A stretch of 64,000 nt of DNA. It comes from Azorinus chamasolen. Taxonomy: Eukaryota; Mollusca; Bivalvia; Cardiida; Solecurtidae. A model generated the notes under the pieces. The model saw only the letters and a list, made by a program, of their open reading frames with translations, was not told where the DNA came from and searched no databases. The stretch is taken from contig OY755252.1 of the NCBI GenBank assembly GCA_963576725.1, forward strand, positions 29,964,578-30,028,577, written 5' to 3'. Positions within the stretch are counted from its first letter, which is position 1, and each line of letters starts with the position of its first letter. Made by a program: the position numbers and the translations under genes. Positions 40,409 through 50,459 of the stretch are shown here, piece after piece.

Positions 40409-40657
40409 TTAATCCTTTCCCTGTTCTATATTTAACTCCAAATTTCAATACCTACTGTATATTCATGGAGAAAATAGTTATAATTAAATATGGAAGGTGG
40501 ACATTGTAGCCATTTTCGTAACTAAAGAAGCTGATCTATCAAATTCTGTTAGCAAACGGAGCAGACCCTGATCAGACAGCTCTTATAGGAGCTGTCTGAT
40601 CTGGGCTATTTTGTTTGCAGATGCGTGAAAAGGCGTTTATATGAAGGAAAGGGTTAA
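40409..40657 (-). mobile_element. TTAA-B2 MITE, intact
   Basis: TTAATCCTTTCCCTGTTCTA to ATATGAAGGAAAGGGTTAA; hairpin 40553-40619 (apex AGCTCTTATAGGAGCT). 249 bp. Confidence 0.92.
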
Positions 40658-40659
40658 AG

Positions 40660-40805
40660 AAATAATGACACCATTAATATTAAAAAGATGAATCTTTGTT
40701 ATGGTATATGATTGAATATTTGGCCATAGTAGAAACTGAAAACCGGAGCAGGAGTCACCTGTTCTGGATCTACACTGTTTGCAACAACAGAAGTAAAGGG
40801 TTACT
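40660..40805 (-). mobile_element. TTAA-B1, decayed
   Basis: ATGACACCATTAATATTAAA, TATTTGGCCATAGTAGAAAC, CTGGATCTACACTGTTTGC, GTAAAGGGTTA. Confidence 0.6.
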
Positions 40806-40918
40806 ATGGCTATGAAATATATTTGCAAAATAGAAGTACATGTATATGTATGTTAAAAAGTATATTTTCAAAAGATGTTGTACAATTTCTTATAAATGTG
40901 ATATCAGGAGTATTATGT

Positions 40919-41000
40919 ACGGTAAAACCTCTCTGTAATGATCATCTGTTTGAGAAGTTTAGTGGGATTCAGGGAGAAGTTTAGTGGGTGTGGTCCAAAT
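40919..41000. mobile_element. TA-D left end
   Basis: TACGGTAAAACCTCTCTGTA and TTTAGTGGG; truncated. Confidence 0.55.
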
Positions 41001-41097
41001 GTTGTGTCTTCCTGTATGTATTATATAGTTTAACTTCTCCTCAGTCTATAACAAGAGTCGGCCAGATGAGGGAGACTTCTGCTCCTGAATTGCATCC

Positions 41098-41420
41098 TAG
41101 CCTGGTTCCTTTAACTCTTCCTCTCATGCATTTGCAACAGAGTAGATCCAGATCAGATGGCCCAATGTGGTTTGATCAGGGTCCACTCTGTTTGCTTGTG
41201 AATTAATATAGATACAATTCTATGGTTTTATTTTAATAACTGAATTTAATAATGATATATAATCACAGAATAATTTGGTCATCACAGAAACTAAAGAATC
41301 AGATCTATATTGTTCCATTAGTAAACAGAGCTAGCCCAGATCAGACGGCTGTCTGATCTGGGTCTACTATGTTTGTAAAGGCTTAAAAATGCATCTCAAT
41401 CAGGTCAAGGTTTCATGCAG
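41098..41420. mobile_element. Two joined TTAA-B1 pieces
   Basis: A + oriented piece (TTTAACTCTTCCTCTCATGC, hairpin 41130-41200) then a - oriented piece (ATAATTTGGTCATCACAGAA, hairpin 41320-41375 with the apex deleted to ACGGCTGTC). Confidence 0.65.
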
Positions 41421-41448
41421 AATAAAATAATGCAGAAATCATCCTACA

Positions 41449-41695
41449 TTAACCCTTTACTCCATGAATACGCCTTTGCAAACAGAGTAGACCCAGATCA
41501 GATGGCTCCTATGGGAGCCATCCAATCAGGGTCTGCTCTGTTTGCTTATACATGTAGATATAATGTAGATATGATTCTACAATATCTGTCAATGCCAAAC
41601 ATTCTTGTGTCCATGTGCTACAATAGCAAATTAATCTAATTAACATTCATGACATCATTATTTCTTACATGAATATTTATGAAGTAAAGGGTTAA
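41449..41695 (+). mobile_element. TTAA-B1 MITE, intact
   Basis: TTAACCCTTTACTCCATGAA to TTATGAAGTAAAGGGTTAA; hairpin 41477-41544. 247 bp. The ACGCCTTTCT repeat seen in other copies is shortened here. Confidence 0.92.
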
Positions 41696-41776
41696 ACTGT
41701 ATTAACCTTTCCCCTGATGTCATTTCATGTCAGAAATAATGTATGAATACTGCATTTCTGAATTTATAATGGCGTC

Positions 41777-42026
41777 ATAACCCTTTCCTCCATGAATATT
41801 CGTGTAAAAAATAATTATGTCATGCATATTAAATAGATTAATTTTGTTATGGTAGCACGTTGACGTGGAAGTTTTGGCCATGGCAGAAACGGGAAAATCA
41901 GATCAATATTATTTCATAAGCAAACAGAGCAGACCCTGATCAAACGGCTCCTCTAGGAGCCGTCTGATCTGGGTCTACTCTGTTCGCAAAGGCGTAGAAA
42001 GGCGTATTTATTAAGTAAAGGGTTAA
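41777..42026 (-). mobile_element. TTAA-B1 MITE, intact
   Basis: ATAACCCTTTCCTCCATGAA to TTATTAAGTAAAGGGTTAA; hairpin 41920-41990 (apex GGCTCCTCTAGGAGCC). 250 bp. Confidence 0.92.
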
Positions 42027-42029
42027 ACA

Positions 42030-42182
42030 AGGTAATTTCTTACAAAGGCAGAAATTATAGAATCAGATATTTGTAATTCCATAACCAAACAAAGCAGGCG
42101 CTGATCAGACGGCTCCAGTAGGAGCCATCAGATTTGGAACTACTTTGTTTGCAAGGATGTGCGTATCTTGGTAAGGGTTAAA
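42030..42182 (-). mobile_element. TTAA-B1, right part
   Basis: AGGCAGAAATTATAGAATCA, hairpin with GGCTCCAGTAGGAGCC, TTGGTAAGGGTTAA. Confidence 0.7.
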
Positions 42183-42432
42183 AAAGGATTTAACTTGGTT
42201 TGAGTGGCTCTTATAGAGAGGTTTTACTGTTATTTGAAAATCAAATGTTTGTTGAGGTTTGTATATATACTGATGTATGATTGATAAAAGTATTATTTTG
42301 TGGATCACATGGTTGTTGTACCACAGTGCTCTTAATGAAATGGAATTACTGGGACCGAAAGTTCAATATTTGGTGGAATTTTTTTCTTTTTAGAATGTTA
42401 GAGAAATATTTATGTACATACATGAAACCTGT
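42183..42432. other. No gene seen
   Basis: Near 42203 a TA-D right end fragment (TATAGAGAGGTTTTACTGTT); the rest is AT-rich. Confidence 0.45.
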
Positions 42433-42695
42433 TTTAACCCTTTAGCTCAATGCATATGAACAAAGGAAAGAAACTGGTATGAGGTATTTATTATACCATA
42501 GGCAAGCAACAGAGCCTGATCAGAGGGCTTCCTACAGGAAAATAACTTTGGATTGTTATCTATAAACTTTTTTTACCAAGGCGCAAACTGTAGAATCAGA
42601 CCAATGTTATTTTTATTAGCAAACAGAGCAGGCTCTGACCAGATAGCTCCTGCAGTAACTACCTGATCTGGTCTACTCTGTTTGCAAAAGCATCA
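42433..42695 (-). mobile_element. Two TTAA-B1 fragments
   Basis: TTTTAACCCTTTAGCTCAAT with half a hairpin (to about 42535), then CAAACTGTAGAATCAGACC with a second hairpin at 42619-42686. Confidence 0.6.
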
Positions 42696-42723
42696 GGTGT
42701 AGGTATAACTATTTTAAGTTATT

Positions 42724-42987
42724 TTAACTCTTTCCCTCATATAAACATGTTTTCACGCATCTGCAAACAGAGTAGACCCAGATCAGATGGCTCCTATAGG
42801 AGCCATCTGATCTGGGTCAACTCTGTTTGCTAATGGAATTTGATAGATGTGTTTCTTTAGTTTCTAAAGTGGTTACAATATTCCACCTTCCATATTTCAT
42901 TATATAATATAACTATTTTGTCAATGAATATTCAGTAGGTATTGAAATTTGTTATAAACATTAAACATAGAACAGGGAAAGGGTTGA
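42724..42987 (+). mobile_element. TTAA-B2 MITE
   Basis: TTAACTCTTTCCCTCATATA to GAACAGGGAAAGGGTTGA; hairpin 42763-42830 is nearly perfect (GGCTCCTATAGGAGCC). Small insertions in the right arm give 264 bp. Confidence 0.9.
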
Positions 42988-43230
42988 AGAGGTCCTGCTT
43001 ATCTGATAAACATCAGCTTTAAGTACAATGAACACTGTCCACACCCTGTACCAATCTTATCATTATGCAAAATGTTTAAAACTTTGACACAATTTGCTAA
43101 AAGAAGAGAAGTAAATGACTACTGTTAAACTTAAGCAGATGACAAGTTTGGAAAAGTAATGATACCTTGTGTTGAAAGATTTAGGTTAATAACAGACTTT
43201 GGTCACATGAATTGTTTTCTGAAAAAAGCC
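42988..43230. other. No gene seen
   Basis: Unassigned spacer. Confidence 0.4.
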
Positions 43231-43231
43231 A

Positions 43232-43437
43232 TTTTAACCTGATAGAGACGTTATTGTTTTGCAAACAGAGTAGACCCAGAGCAAATGGCCCTTGTATTAG
43301 TTTGATCAGGGTCTACTCTGTTTGCTTCTGTGATGGTAAAAATTGCTGTGTTCTTATGCGATAATTAATATTTACTCTAATTAATATTCATGATGTCATT
43401 GTGTCCTAGATGAATATTCATCCTATAAAGGGTTAGT
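43232..43437 (+). mobile_element. TTAA-B1 MITE, diverged
   Basis: TTAACCTGATAGAGACGTTA, hairpin 43260-43326, CATGATGTCATTGTGTCCTA, ATTCATCCTATAAAGGGTTA. Confidence 0.78.
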
Positions 43438-43469
43438 GTTAATGAAGGAAAACGAGATAGATGTAATAT

Positions 43470-43663
43470 CAGAGCTGCAGATAACGGTGCATACTCAAAT
43501 ACTAAAAATCGTCATTTCTCCACCAAACTCTATGTTGTGACCGCTCTTTAGAATCGTCTCTTCGAGACGATTCTAAAGAGTGGTCACAACATAGGGTTTG
43601 GTGGAGAAATCAAGTATATATACTTGAAAATATTTTAATTTACACATCTTATCTGGAGCTCTG
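43470..43663 (+). mobile_element. F MITE with 6-bp duplication TAATAT
   Basis: CAGAGCTGCAGATAACGGTG to ATCTTATCTGGAGCTCTG, with TAATAT at 43464-43469 and 43664-43669. Hairpin 43520-43605 is nearly perfect, turning at TCGTCTCTTCGAGACGA. Confidence 0.92.
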
Positions 43664-43669
43664 TAATAT

Positions 43670-44326
43670 TTGAATTTTCAGATTTTATATTTTGTGAAGT
43701 TGTCTGTAATATTCAGAATTTTATATGTTATGCATTTCTTTCTTCTCTTTCAAATCTATTGCATTTTTTTCTATAAGATATGTAATTATTTTACATGTAT
43801 ATTTCATATACAATGATGTGCCTTTTGTCAGATGCGTGTATTCAGAATTAATCTCCTGATATACTGTACATATGTGAGTAATCACTTGAAATATGCAAAT
43901 GATTCTATGCAGATTTATCTGATATGTATATATGCAAATAAGTTCATGAATATGCAAATGAAAAGCAGCCATCCTTCATACTATGCAAACAAATATTCTT
44001 GTATTTGAAACCCAAATGTTTATTATGTAACCATTGAAATGATTTGATGTATTTCGATTTTATGATTTCTAGTTCTGTTGACAGAGTATGTATTTTATAA
44101 ATACACAACTTTATGTTGATTTATATTTTCAATCCAGATGTGATCAACGTACTGTTTTTGCATGAAATGGTGATAAAAGATTTGTTATTAGCTAGGTTTT
44201 CCAAGAGAATAGGTGTATACTGGTCTTAAGATTTTTGGAATATTTTGTTTGCATGCATCAGCGGGTTTGTTCCCTCAGTTTTCTTTGGTTTTGTAAGTAC
44301 TGACTATAAATCTTTCCACGTCAGTA
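43670..44326. other. AT-rich stretch without genes
   Basis: Contains several ATGCAAAT and TGCAAATGA words (43890-43960) and an ATAT-rich 43790-43870 part. I see no frame or repeat family. Confidence 0.45.
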
Positions 44327-44573
44327 CTTATCCCTTTACTCCATAAATACACCTTCCCCTTTGCAAACAGAGTAGACCTCGATCAGACGACTCCTATAGG
44401 AGCTGTCTGATCAGGGTCTGCTCTGTTTGCTTATGATATAATATAGATATGATTCTACAGTTTCTGCCATTGCAAAACATGCCTGTTTCCATGTGCCATT
44501 ACAACAAATTAATCTAAATAATATTCATAATGTCATTATTTCTTATATGAATATTCATGGAGTAAAAGGATAA
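44327..44573 (+). mobile_element. TTAA-B1 MITE
   Basis: TTATCCCTTTACTCCATAAA to ATATTCATGGAGTAAAAGGATAAG; hairpin 44360-44428. Both TTAA sites changed to (T)TAT/ATAA. Confidence 0.88.
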
Positions 44574-44589
44574 GCTATATGTTTGACTT

Positions 44590-44808
44590 TAAGCACCTTT
44601 TCAAACAGTAGACCCAGATCAGACAGTTCCATCAGGATCTGTCTGATCAGGATCTGCTCTGTTTGCTTTTAGGAAAATTAGAAGATTTGTTCTACATCTT
44701 CTGTCATGGCCAAAAAACCATGTGTTCATTTGCCATTATAAAATCAAACTAATGAATATTCATAATGTAATTATTTCTAACATGAATATTGATGGATTAA
44801 ATGGTTAA
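44590..44808 (+). mobile_element. TTAA-B1 MITE, left end lost
   Basis: TTTAAGCACCTTTTCAAACA, hairpin 44600-44665, ATGAATATTGATGGATTAAA, TGGTTAA. Confidence 0.75.
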
Positions 44809-45056
44809 CCGTTTCCCTGTTCTATGTTTATTACAAATTTCAATACCTACTGAATATTCATGACCAAAAAAGTTATAATGCAACATGGAAGGTGGAACAT
44901 TGTAGCGATTTTAGAAAGTAAAGAAACATATCTTTCAAACATTCCAAAAGCAAACAGAGCAGACCCTGATCAGATGGCTCCTCTAGGAGCCATCTGATCT
45001 GGGTCTACTCTGTTTGCAAATGCGTGAAAACACGTTTATATGAGGGAAAGGGTTAA
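44805..45056 (-). mobile_element. TTAA-B2 MITE, intact
   Basis: TTAACCGTTTCCCTGTTCTA to TATGAGGGAAAGGGTTAA; hairpin 44950-45018. It shares its left TTAA with the B1 before it, so it inserted at that terminus. Confidence 0.92.
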
Positions 45057-45084
45057 CCAACTATATAGTTGCTACTTTGAAATA

Positions 45085-45289
45085 CAGTAAAACCTCTCTA
45101 TAATGGCCACTACATTACATCAAGTATTTTGTGTTAAAGGCAGGTGGCTGCTTAAAGCAAGGTGAAAGTAAAACAGAACACTCCTATAGGAGCGTTCTGT
45201 TTTACTTTCACCTTGCTTTAAACAGCCACCTGCCCTAATATACCAACTAATTAACACAATTTAGTGGCCATTATAGAGAGGTTTTACTG
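45085..45289 (+). mobile_element. TA-D MITE, intact
   Basis: TA flanks; CAGTAAAACCTCTCTATAAT to ATTATAGAGAGGTTTTACTG. The hairpin at about 45139-45232 is nearly perfect with apex CTCCTATAGGAG. 205 bp. Confidence 0.93.
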
Positions 45290-45408
45290 TAATATGCTTT
45301 GGCTAGTCTGCTGTCTACCACAGGAACACACACTGATCAAGAGCTGTCATATTTATCCTAATTATAAGACCTTCCAATTAACAAAATAGCAAATACTATA
45401 GACATTGA

Positions 45409-45615
45409 TTAACCCATTCCACTGTAAGACGCCTCTGTAAAACTCATTTTTTTGAAACCATTGTGATTGATAAGAGCATTTGCTTCATAGGAGCAAATGC
45501 TTTATTTATCACAATGGCTTCAAAACTACACAATTCTAAAATTCTCCTTTTCTATAGTTAATGCTCCTTTTCGGTATATTAATTCAAAGAGGTTGGGTCT
45601 AAAAATAGTGAATGA
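45409..45615 (+). mobile_element. TTAA-A MITE, right end truncated
   Basis: TTAACCCATTCCACTGTAAG, hairpin 45458-45522 with several changes, GGTTGGGTCTAAAAATAG; the last bases are lost. Confidence 0.8.
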
Positions 45616-46029
45616 GTTGTGCTGTTCTGGCAGGAACAGGTTGATCTGGTACTAAACAATTTGTCCATGTTTGTCAGAATATTACTGTTACGAGGCTTAC
45701 ATCCTTTTGAAAACCGAATTTTTCATGTGTTTGCCCTATTCTTATGTTGACAATCACTTTAATAAATTGTTAATTCAGTTATGGTTTATCTTGATCAAAC
45801 TTGTCTGAAGATTGCTTTATTTGCTTTCATGTGGGTAAAATTTGTATTACTAACCATACCTCCTCAAACGTAGGTATGGCGAGTACGGTATATAGGAGTC
45901 ATCATGTTGGTCCGTAAGTCAGTCCATCTCATGTTCTGTCTATTTGTATTTCCTGTCTGTGCTGTAATTAAGCAACTACAGACCAGATTTTAAAAACACC
46001 TTATTCATGAATATTGATTAGATTAATTG
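45616..46029. other. No gene seen
   Basis: ACCTCCTCAAACGTAGGTATGGC (45860) and GGTCCGTAAGTCAGTCC (45910) look like the start of another tandem-core element; no array follows. Confidence 0.4.
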
Positions 46030-46279
46030 TTAACCCTTTCCCTGTTCTGTGTTTATTTAAAATTTCAATACCTACTGAATATTCATTAACAAAATAATTA
46101 TAAAGATATATGAAAGGTGGAACATTGTAGACATTTTAGGAAGCAAAGAAACAGATCTATCAAATTCTGTTAGCAAACAGAGCAGACCCTGATCAGACGG
46201 CTCCTATAGGAGCCGTCTGATCTGGGTCTACTCTGTTTGCAGATGCGTGAAAACACGTTTACATGAGGGAAAGGGTTAT
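46030..46279 (-). mobile_element. TTAA-B2 MITE, intact
   Basis: TTAACCCTTTCCCTGTTCTG to CATGAGGGAAAGGGTTAT; hairpin 46172-46240, nearly perfect. Confidence 0.92.
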
Positions 46280-46455
46280 AGTAGCACATGAACACAGGGA
46301 TTTTTTGGCCATAGCGGAAACTGTAGAATAATATCTATATTATATCATTAACAAACAGCAGACCCTGATCAGGTGGCTCCTATAGAAGCCGTCTGATCTT
46401 GGTCTACTCTGTTTGCAAAGGCATACAAAATCATATCTATGGAGGAACGGATTAA
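46280..46455 (-). mobile_element. TTAA-B1, right part
   Basis: TTTTTTGGCCATAGCGGAAA, hairpin 46350-46420, CTATGGAGGAACGGATTAA. The B2 before it interrupts this element. Confidence 0.72.
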
Positions 46456-46504
46456 TTATTCAGAATACCACATAGTGTGAGGGGCACTTTTGTAGGGTTA
46501 TTTA

Positions 46505-46716
46505 CATTTTCCCTCATAGACAACTCTTGGCATCTTTGCAAACAGAGAAGAACAAATCAGACAGGTCCTTAAGGGTCTGTCTGATAAGGGTCTGTCCTGT
46601 TTGCTTATGGAATAATATGGGTCTGATTTTGAAGTTTGAGTCACTACAAAAACATTCCTTGTTTTTGCGTTATTATAAAAAAATCAGTCCATGCATATTC
46701 ATGCAGAAACATATTC
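46505..46716 (+). mobile_element. TTAA-B1 MITE, diverged
   Basis: TTTCCCTCATAGACAACTCT, hairpin 46537-46605 with GACAGGTCCTTAAGGGTCTG, ATGCATATTCATGCAGAAAC. Confidence 0.7.
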
Positions 46717-46966
46717 TTAACCCGTTAATCCATAGATATGCCTTTCTATGCCCTTGTAAACAGAGTAGACCCAGATCAGACGGCTCCTATAGGAGCCATC
46801 TGTTCAGTGTCTGCTCTGTTTGCTTTAAATGATAAAATATAGATGTGATTCTACAGTTGGCCATGGCTGTAAATTCCTGTGTACATGTGCTGTTATAAAA
46901 AGTAATCCTATTGATATTCATGATGTCATTATTTCATACATGAATATTCATGGGGTAAAGGCTTAA
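46717..46966 (+). mobile_element. TTAA-B1 MITE, intact
   Basis: TTAACCCGTTAATCCATAGA to TATTCATGGGGTAAAGGCTTAA; hairpin 46757-46825. 250 bp. Confidence 0.9.
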
Positions 46967-46991
46967 ATTGATATTCATGGAGGAAAGAGTT

Positions 46992-47215
46992 TTAACCCAT
47001 TCCCTCATAGGATAATTTTAGATCCAACCACTCCAATCTACCGAAAAGGAGCATTAACTAGAGAAAAGGAATATCTGAGAATTTAGTAGTTTGAAACCAT
47101 TGTGATAAATAGAGCATTTACTCCTATATAAGTAAATGCTCTATTTATCACAATGGTTGCAATAGGTGATTTTTATAGAGGCGTAGAAAGGCGTATTTAT
47201 GGAGGAAAGGGTTAA
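46992..47215 (-). mobile_element. TTAA-A MITE with a B1-type end
   Basis: TTAACCCATTCCCTCATAGG (A end), hairpin 47093-47158 with apex TTTACTCCTATATAAGTAAA, then GCGTAGAAAGGCGTATTTAT, GGAGGAAAGGGTTAA (B1 end). 224 bp. Confidence 0.9.
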
Positions 47216-47517
47216 GACAATCAGTGATAATTCTAGGTAATTTTGGTGTTGTTCCTGGAGAGGTTTAGCATGTTGTTGAGTTTATGTTCAAAGATGATGC
47301 TAAATACTTTGTATTTGAGTAAATAAAACATTCCAATATGTGATTAACCATTGGCAAACTGACAAATTATGGGTTTTGGGGGGGTTTGCATTTTCTTTTC
47401 TTGTAAAAGTAGACAGTTCTTCTAAATATGTGCAGTTAGCAAATCAAAGAATGTAATGTGATGCCTAGTAAATCATTTTACTTGTAGCAGTAGGTATTCT
47501 GGATTTAGCCCATTATT
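47216..47517. other. No gene seen
   Basis: GAGTAAATAAAACATTCC at 47317 contains AATAAA but no transcript can be assigned to it. Confidence 0.4.
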
Positions 47518-47692
47518 GTTTAATCAGTTCCCTCCTAGACGGCTTTTATACCCAGCCACTTTGAATAAATCTACTGAAAAGGAGCATTGACTAAAAAAAG
47601 GGAGTTTTGAAACGAATGCTCTATTTATCACAAATGTTTTCGAAGAATGGCTTTTACAGAGACGTCAAAATGTGCCAGAGGGAATGGGTTAT
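47518..47692 (-). mobile_element. TTAA-A MITE, one hairpin arm deleted
   Basis: TTTAATCAGTTCCCTCCTAG, GAAACGAATGCTCTATTTAT, CACAAATGTTTTCG, GCCAGAGGGAATGGGTTA. Confidence 0.78.
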
Positions 47693-47779
47693 CATTGAAA
47701 GTGAAAAACAAATTAATGAAATTTTGTTTGAAGAAGAAGCATAATTACAAAAGTTGGACCCAGTACTTGATACAGATAC

Positions 47780-47997
47780 ATATTTATACATTTGCAAACA
47801 GAGTAAACCCAGATCAGACAGCTCCTGTAGGAGATCAGGAACTGTTCTGTTTACTTATGGAATTACATATATCTGATTATTCTCTTCCTGACATGGGGAA
47901 ATATTCCTGTTTACCAGTATAAAAATTCATCTACATGTATTTTGTATTCATAATGTCATTTTTTCTTACATGAATATTCATTAAGTAAAAGATTAAG
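47780..47997 (+). mobile_element. TTAA-B1 MITE, left end lost
   Basis: TTTGCAAACAGAGTAAACCC, a shortened hairpin, ACATGAATATTCATTAAGTA, AAAGATTAA. Confidence 0.7.
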
Positions 47998-48356
47998 TGA
48001 TTATAGAAACTAGAGTTTTTCATGTAATAACATCTCATTGCTTCCGTTCAGTATTTTGCTGTAAAGACTCAACCCTAAAGTTTATTTACTATGGTACAGT
48101 TGATTTAAAACTTTCCTGCTTACAAAAACTGTGACAACTATTTTGAGCATTTTGTGAAATCCTGAACTGCAAATCGTGTTCAAATCTATACCTCTGCTAT
48201 TCCATATGCTATGGTAAAAGGATTTTAGTTTTAATAGAATATTTTTTACAGGATTTATGGAAGTTGTATATATAGATCATCTTTTCTCTGTAAGCTGTAT
48301 AGAATATTTCCTTTACATACTGTAGCATAAGTGGCCCTTAAACCTTTACTTGGTTA
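47998..48356. other. No gene seen
   Basis: Unassigned AT-rich spacer. Confidence 0.4.
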
Positions 48357-48585
48357 CAGTAAGTCCCCTCTAAACCAGAATTTCTAATAGTGTCTGGTAA
48401 GGCTGGTCTTTATAAAAGATGGCAGCTAAATGCAGGCTGAAAGTTGTGCAGAAAGCTCCAAAAGGGAGCTTTCTGCACGACTTTCAGCCTGCATTAAGTA
48501 GCCACCTGCCTAAAAGTATCTGAATAATTTTTTACTATATATATATATCAGACCCCTACACATGTGGTTTAGAGACGTTTTACTG
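48357..48585 (+). mobile_element. TA-E MITE
   Basis: TA flanks; CAGTAAGTCCCCTCTAAACC to TTTAGAGACGTTTTACTG. Hairpin 48420-48512 nearly perfect around GCTCCAAAAGGGAGC; a TATATATATATA run follows it. Confidence 0.88.
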
Positions 48586-48764
48586 TATTTGTTTTATACT
48601 TGATGATTGTAAATATTTAATTCAGCATGAGAATTATATCGAGAAATAGAGAGTGTGTGGTTTCAAGCCAATGCTTCATTGTTTTCTGGAGAGGAAAATT
48701 TCAAGGCTTTGAGCTAAACTTTGTTTATACTACAATCTGACAGTATAATTATCAAAAATTGCAA

Positions 48765-48860
48765 ATAATTTAAATTCAGATGAGAAACCAAGTAACCCAA
48801 TTTCCCTAGAATCCAAACTCAACGTCTGAATAGAATCCAAACTCTCTGGCATTAGAAGCC
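48765..48860. mobile_element. TTAA-I remnant
   Basis: ATTCAGATGAGAAACCAAGT and CCCTAGAATCCAAACTC; apex altered and duplicated (AATAGAATCCAAACTC). Confidence 0.45.
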
Positions 48861-48939
48861 AAATTGTTAGATCATGCTTTTGAAAAGAAATTGAAGAAAA
48901 CAGAATTTAAGAAAGGGATGATTTTAGAAAAGCTTATAA

Positions 48940-49093
48940 TACTTTTTCTGTTATTAAAGTATTCATGTAATAAATAATGACATGAATATATATATTAGCT
49001 GTAATTTTATAGTGTCATATATACAAAGGGTCTTTTTGTATTGGTAAAACTGTAGGGTCAGATCTTATTTTATAAGCAGACAGAGGACACCCT
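48940..49093 (-). mobile_element. TTAA-B1 body
   Basis: AAATAATGACATGAATATAT, TAGGGTCAGATCTTATTTT, AAGCAGACAGAGGACACCC; cut at the hairpin by the next element. Confidence 0.6.
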
Positions 49094-49288
49094 TATCCCA
49101 TTACTTCATAGGCTATTTTTAGGCCCACCCTCTTTGAATAAATCTACCGAAAAGGAGCATTAACTAGAGAAATGCAACTTTTTAGAATTGTGTAGTTTTG
49201 AAACCATTGTGACAAATAGAGCATTTGCATGGTTTCAATACGTGACTTACAGAAGCGTCGAAAGGTGTCAATATGACAGAATGGGTTA
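49094..49288 (-). mobile_element. TTAA-A MITE, hairpin arm lost
   Basis: TTATCCCATTACTTCATAGG, GAAACCATTGTGACAAATAG, then directly GCATTTGCATGGTTTCAATA, so the apex and most of one arm are gone. End GACAGAATGGGTTA. Confidence 0.82.
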
Positions 49289-49360
49289 TTCGACAGCTCC
49301 TATGGGAGCCGTCTGTTCTGGTTCCACTCTTCAAAGATGTGAAAAAGCATTTATATTTGG
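49289..49360 (-). mobile_element. TTAA-B hairpin and right part
   Basis: GACAGCTCCTATGGGAGCCG, GTGAAAAAGCATTTATATTT. It continues the B1 body at 48940-49093, so the A element at 49094-49288 is nested. Confidence 0.65.
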
Positions 49361-49449
49361 GAAATCATTAAATAGGAAACAATGCTGCTTTATCAGTTTT
49401 GTGCCGAATCTGCAATTTCAGGTTTTTATTTCTTTATTATCATTGGTCA

Positions 49450-49580
49450 TGTATCTTTGCAAATAGAGTAGACCCAGATCAGATGGCTATTGTATGAGCT
49501 TTCTGATCAGACAAGATTTGCTTCTGTGTTACGGATTTGATTCTCTTGTGCCATGGCAACACATTTCCTTATTCTTTATC
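49450..49580 (+). mobile_element. TTAA-B1, left half
   Basis: TTTGCAAATAGAGTAGACCC, CTGATCAGACAAGATTTGCT, TGTGCCATGGCAACACA. Confidence 0.6.
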
Positions 49581-49624
49581 TCTAATACAAAAAATAAATT
49601 GATAAATACCAAATATACCGATAT

Positions 49625-49860
49625 ACACCATAAATACGCCTTTTGAAATAGAGTAGACCCAGATCAGACAACTCCTAGGAGTTGTCTGATCAGGGTCTGC
49701 TCTGTTTGCTTATGATATAATACAGATATGATTCTACAGTTTTTGCCATAGCCAGAAATTCCTGTATCCATGTGCTATAACAACAATTAATGTAATATTT
49801 ATTCATGAATTTCAATGTCATTATTTTTTACGTCAGTAATCAAGGAGTAAAATGTTGAGT
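49625..49860 (+). mobile_element. TTAA-B1 MITE
   Basis: ATACACCATAAATACGCCTT, hairpin 49648-49708 with a shortened apex CAACTCCTAGGAGTTG, ATCAAGGAGTAAAATG. Confidence 0.8.
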
Positions 49861-50196
49861 AACTAAATGGTTAAAAACCTGCAAGGAATCAGATAGATTT
49901 ACTACTACAGACATTCTAGAGAAGTAGATTAGAAAAGTATTTAGAAGATCTAGGTAAAACAATTGCTACTTTTCTCTGCCTGGAATCTCAAGCTGAGATT
50001 TTGTTGGTGGATTCAAACCTTGGGAAGAGTGGTCTGTAGAATTCCGTATTACATTTGATATAGGTACAGACTATATAGTGTTGTAAACTTTTGTAAATAT
50101 GCAATGCCAGCATTGTCTTAAGACTTTATTATTTCTTTCTATTTCTGTTATTCTGCGGAATTACCTTGTCTACACAGGCTTTTACATGTTATCTTT
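49861..50196. other. No gene seen
   Basis: Unassigned spacer. Confidence 0.4.
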
Positions 50197-50445
50197 TAAC
50201 TCTTTCCTCCATGAATATTCATGCAAAAAATAATGACATCATGAATATTAATGAGATAAAGGTGTTATAATAGCACATTGACACAGAAAATTTTGGCCAT
50301 AACAGAAACTAGGATCATATCTATATTATATCATAAGCAAACAATGCAGACCCTGATCAGATGGCTCCTATAGGACCCATATATGATCTGGGTCTGCTCT
50401 TTTCGCCAAGGAGTAGAAAGGTGTATTTATGCAGTAAATGGTCAA
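50197..50445 (-). mobile_element. TTAA-B1 MITE
   Basis: TTTTAACTCTTTCCTCCATG, GACATCATGAATATTAATGA, hairpin 50335-50400, TATTTATGCAGTAAATGG. Confidence 0.85.
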
Positions 50446-50459
50446 TACCGTTATATATC

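Noticed and set aside
43890..43965. Cluster of ATGCAAAT octamers as an enhancer
   Set aside because: The stretch is AT-rich low-complexity sequence and the words are expected there; no gene is near.
6040..46832. CRISPR-like spaced repeats (GCAAACAGAG... and GCTCTGTTTGC)
   Set aside because: They are the two arms of transposon hairpins, without regular spacers, in a eukaryotic intron-containing context.
47317..47334. AATAAA as the poly(A) site of the zinc-finger gene
   Set aside because: It is 13 kb downstream of the stop with many elements between; nothing links it to the gene.
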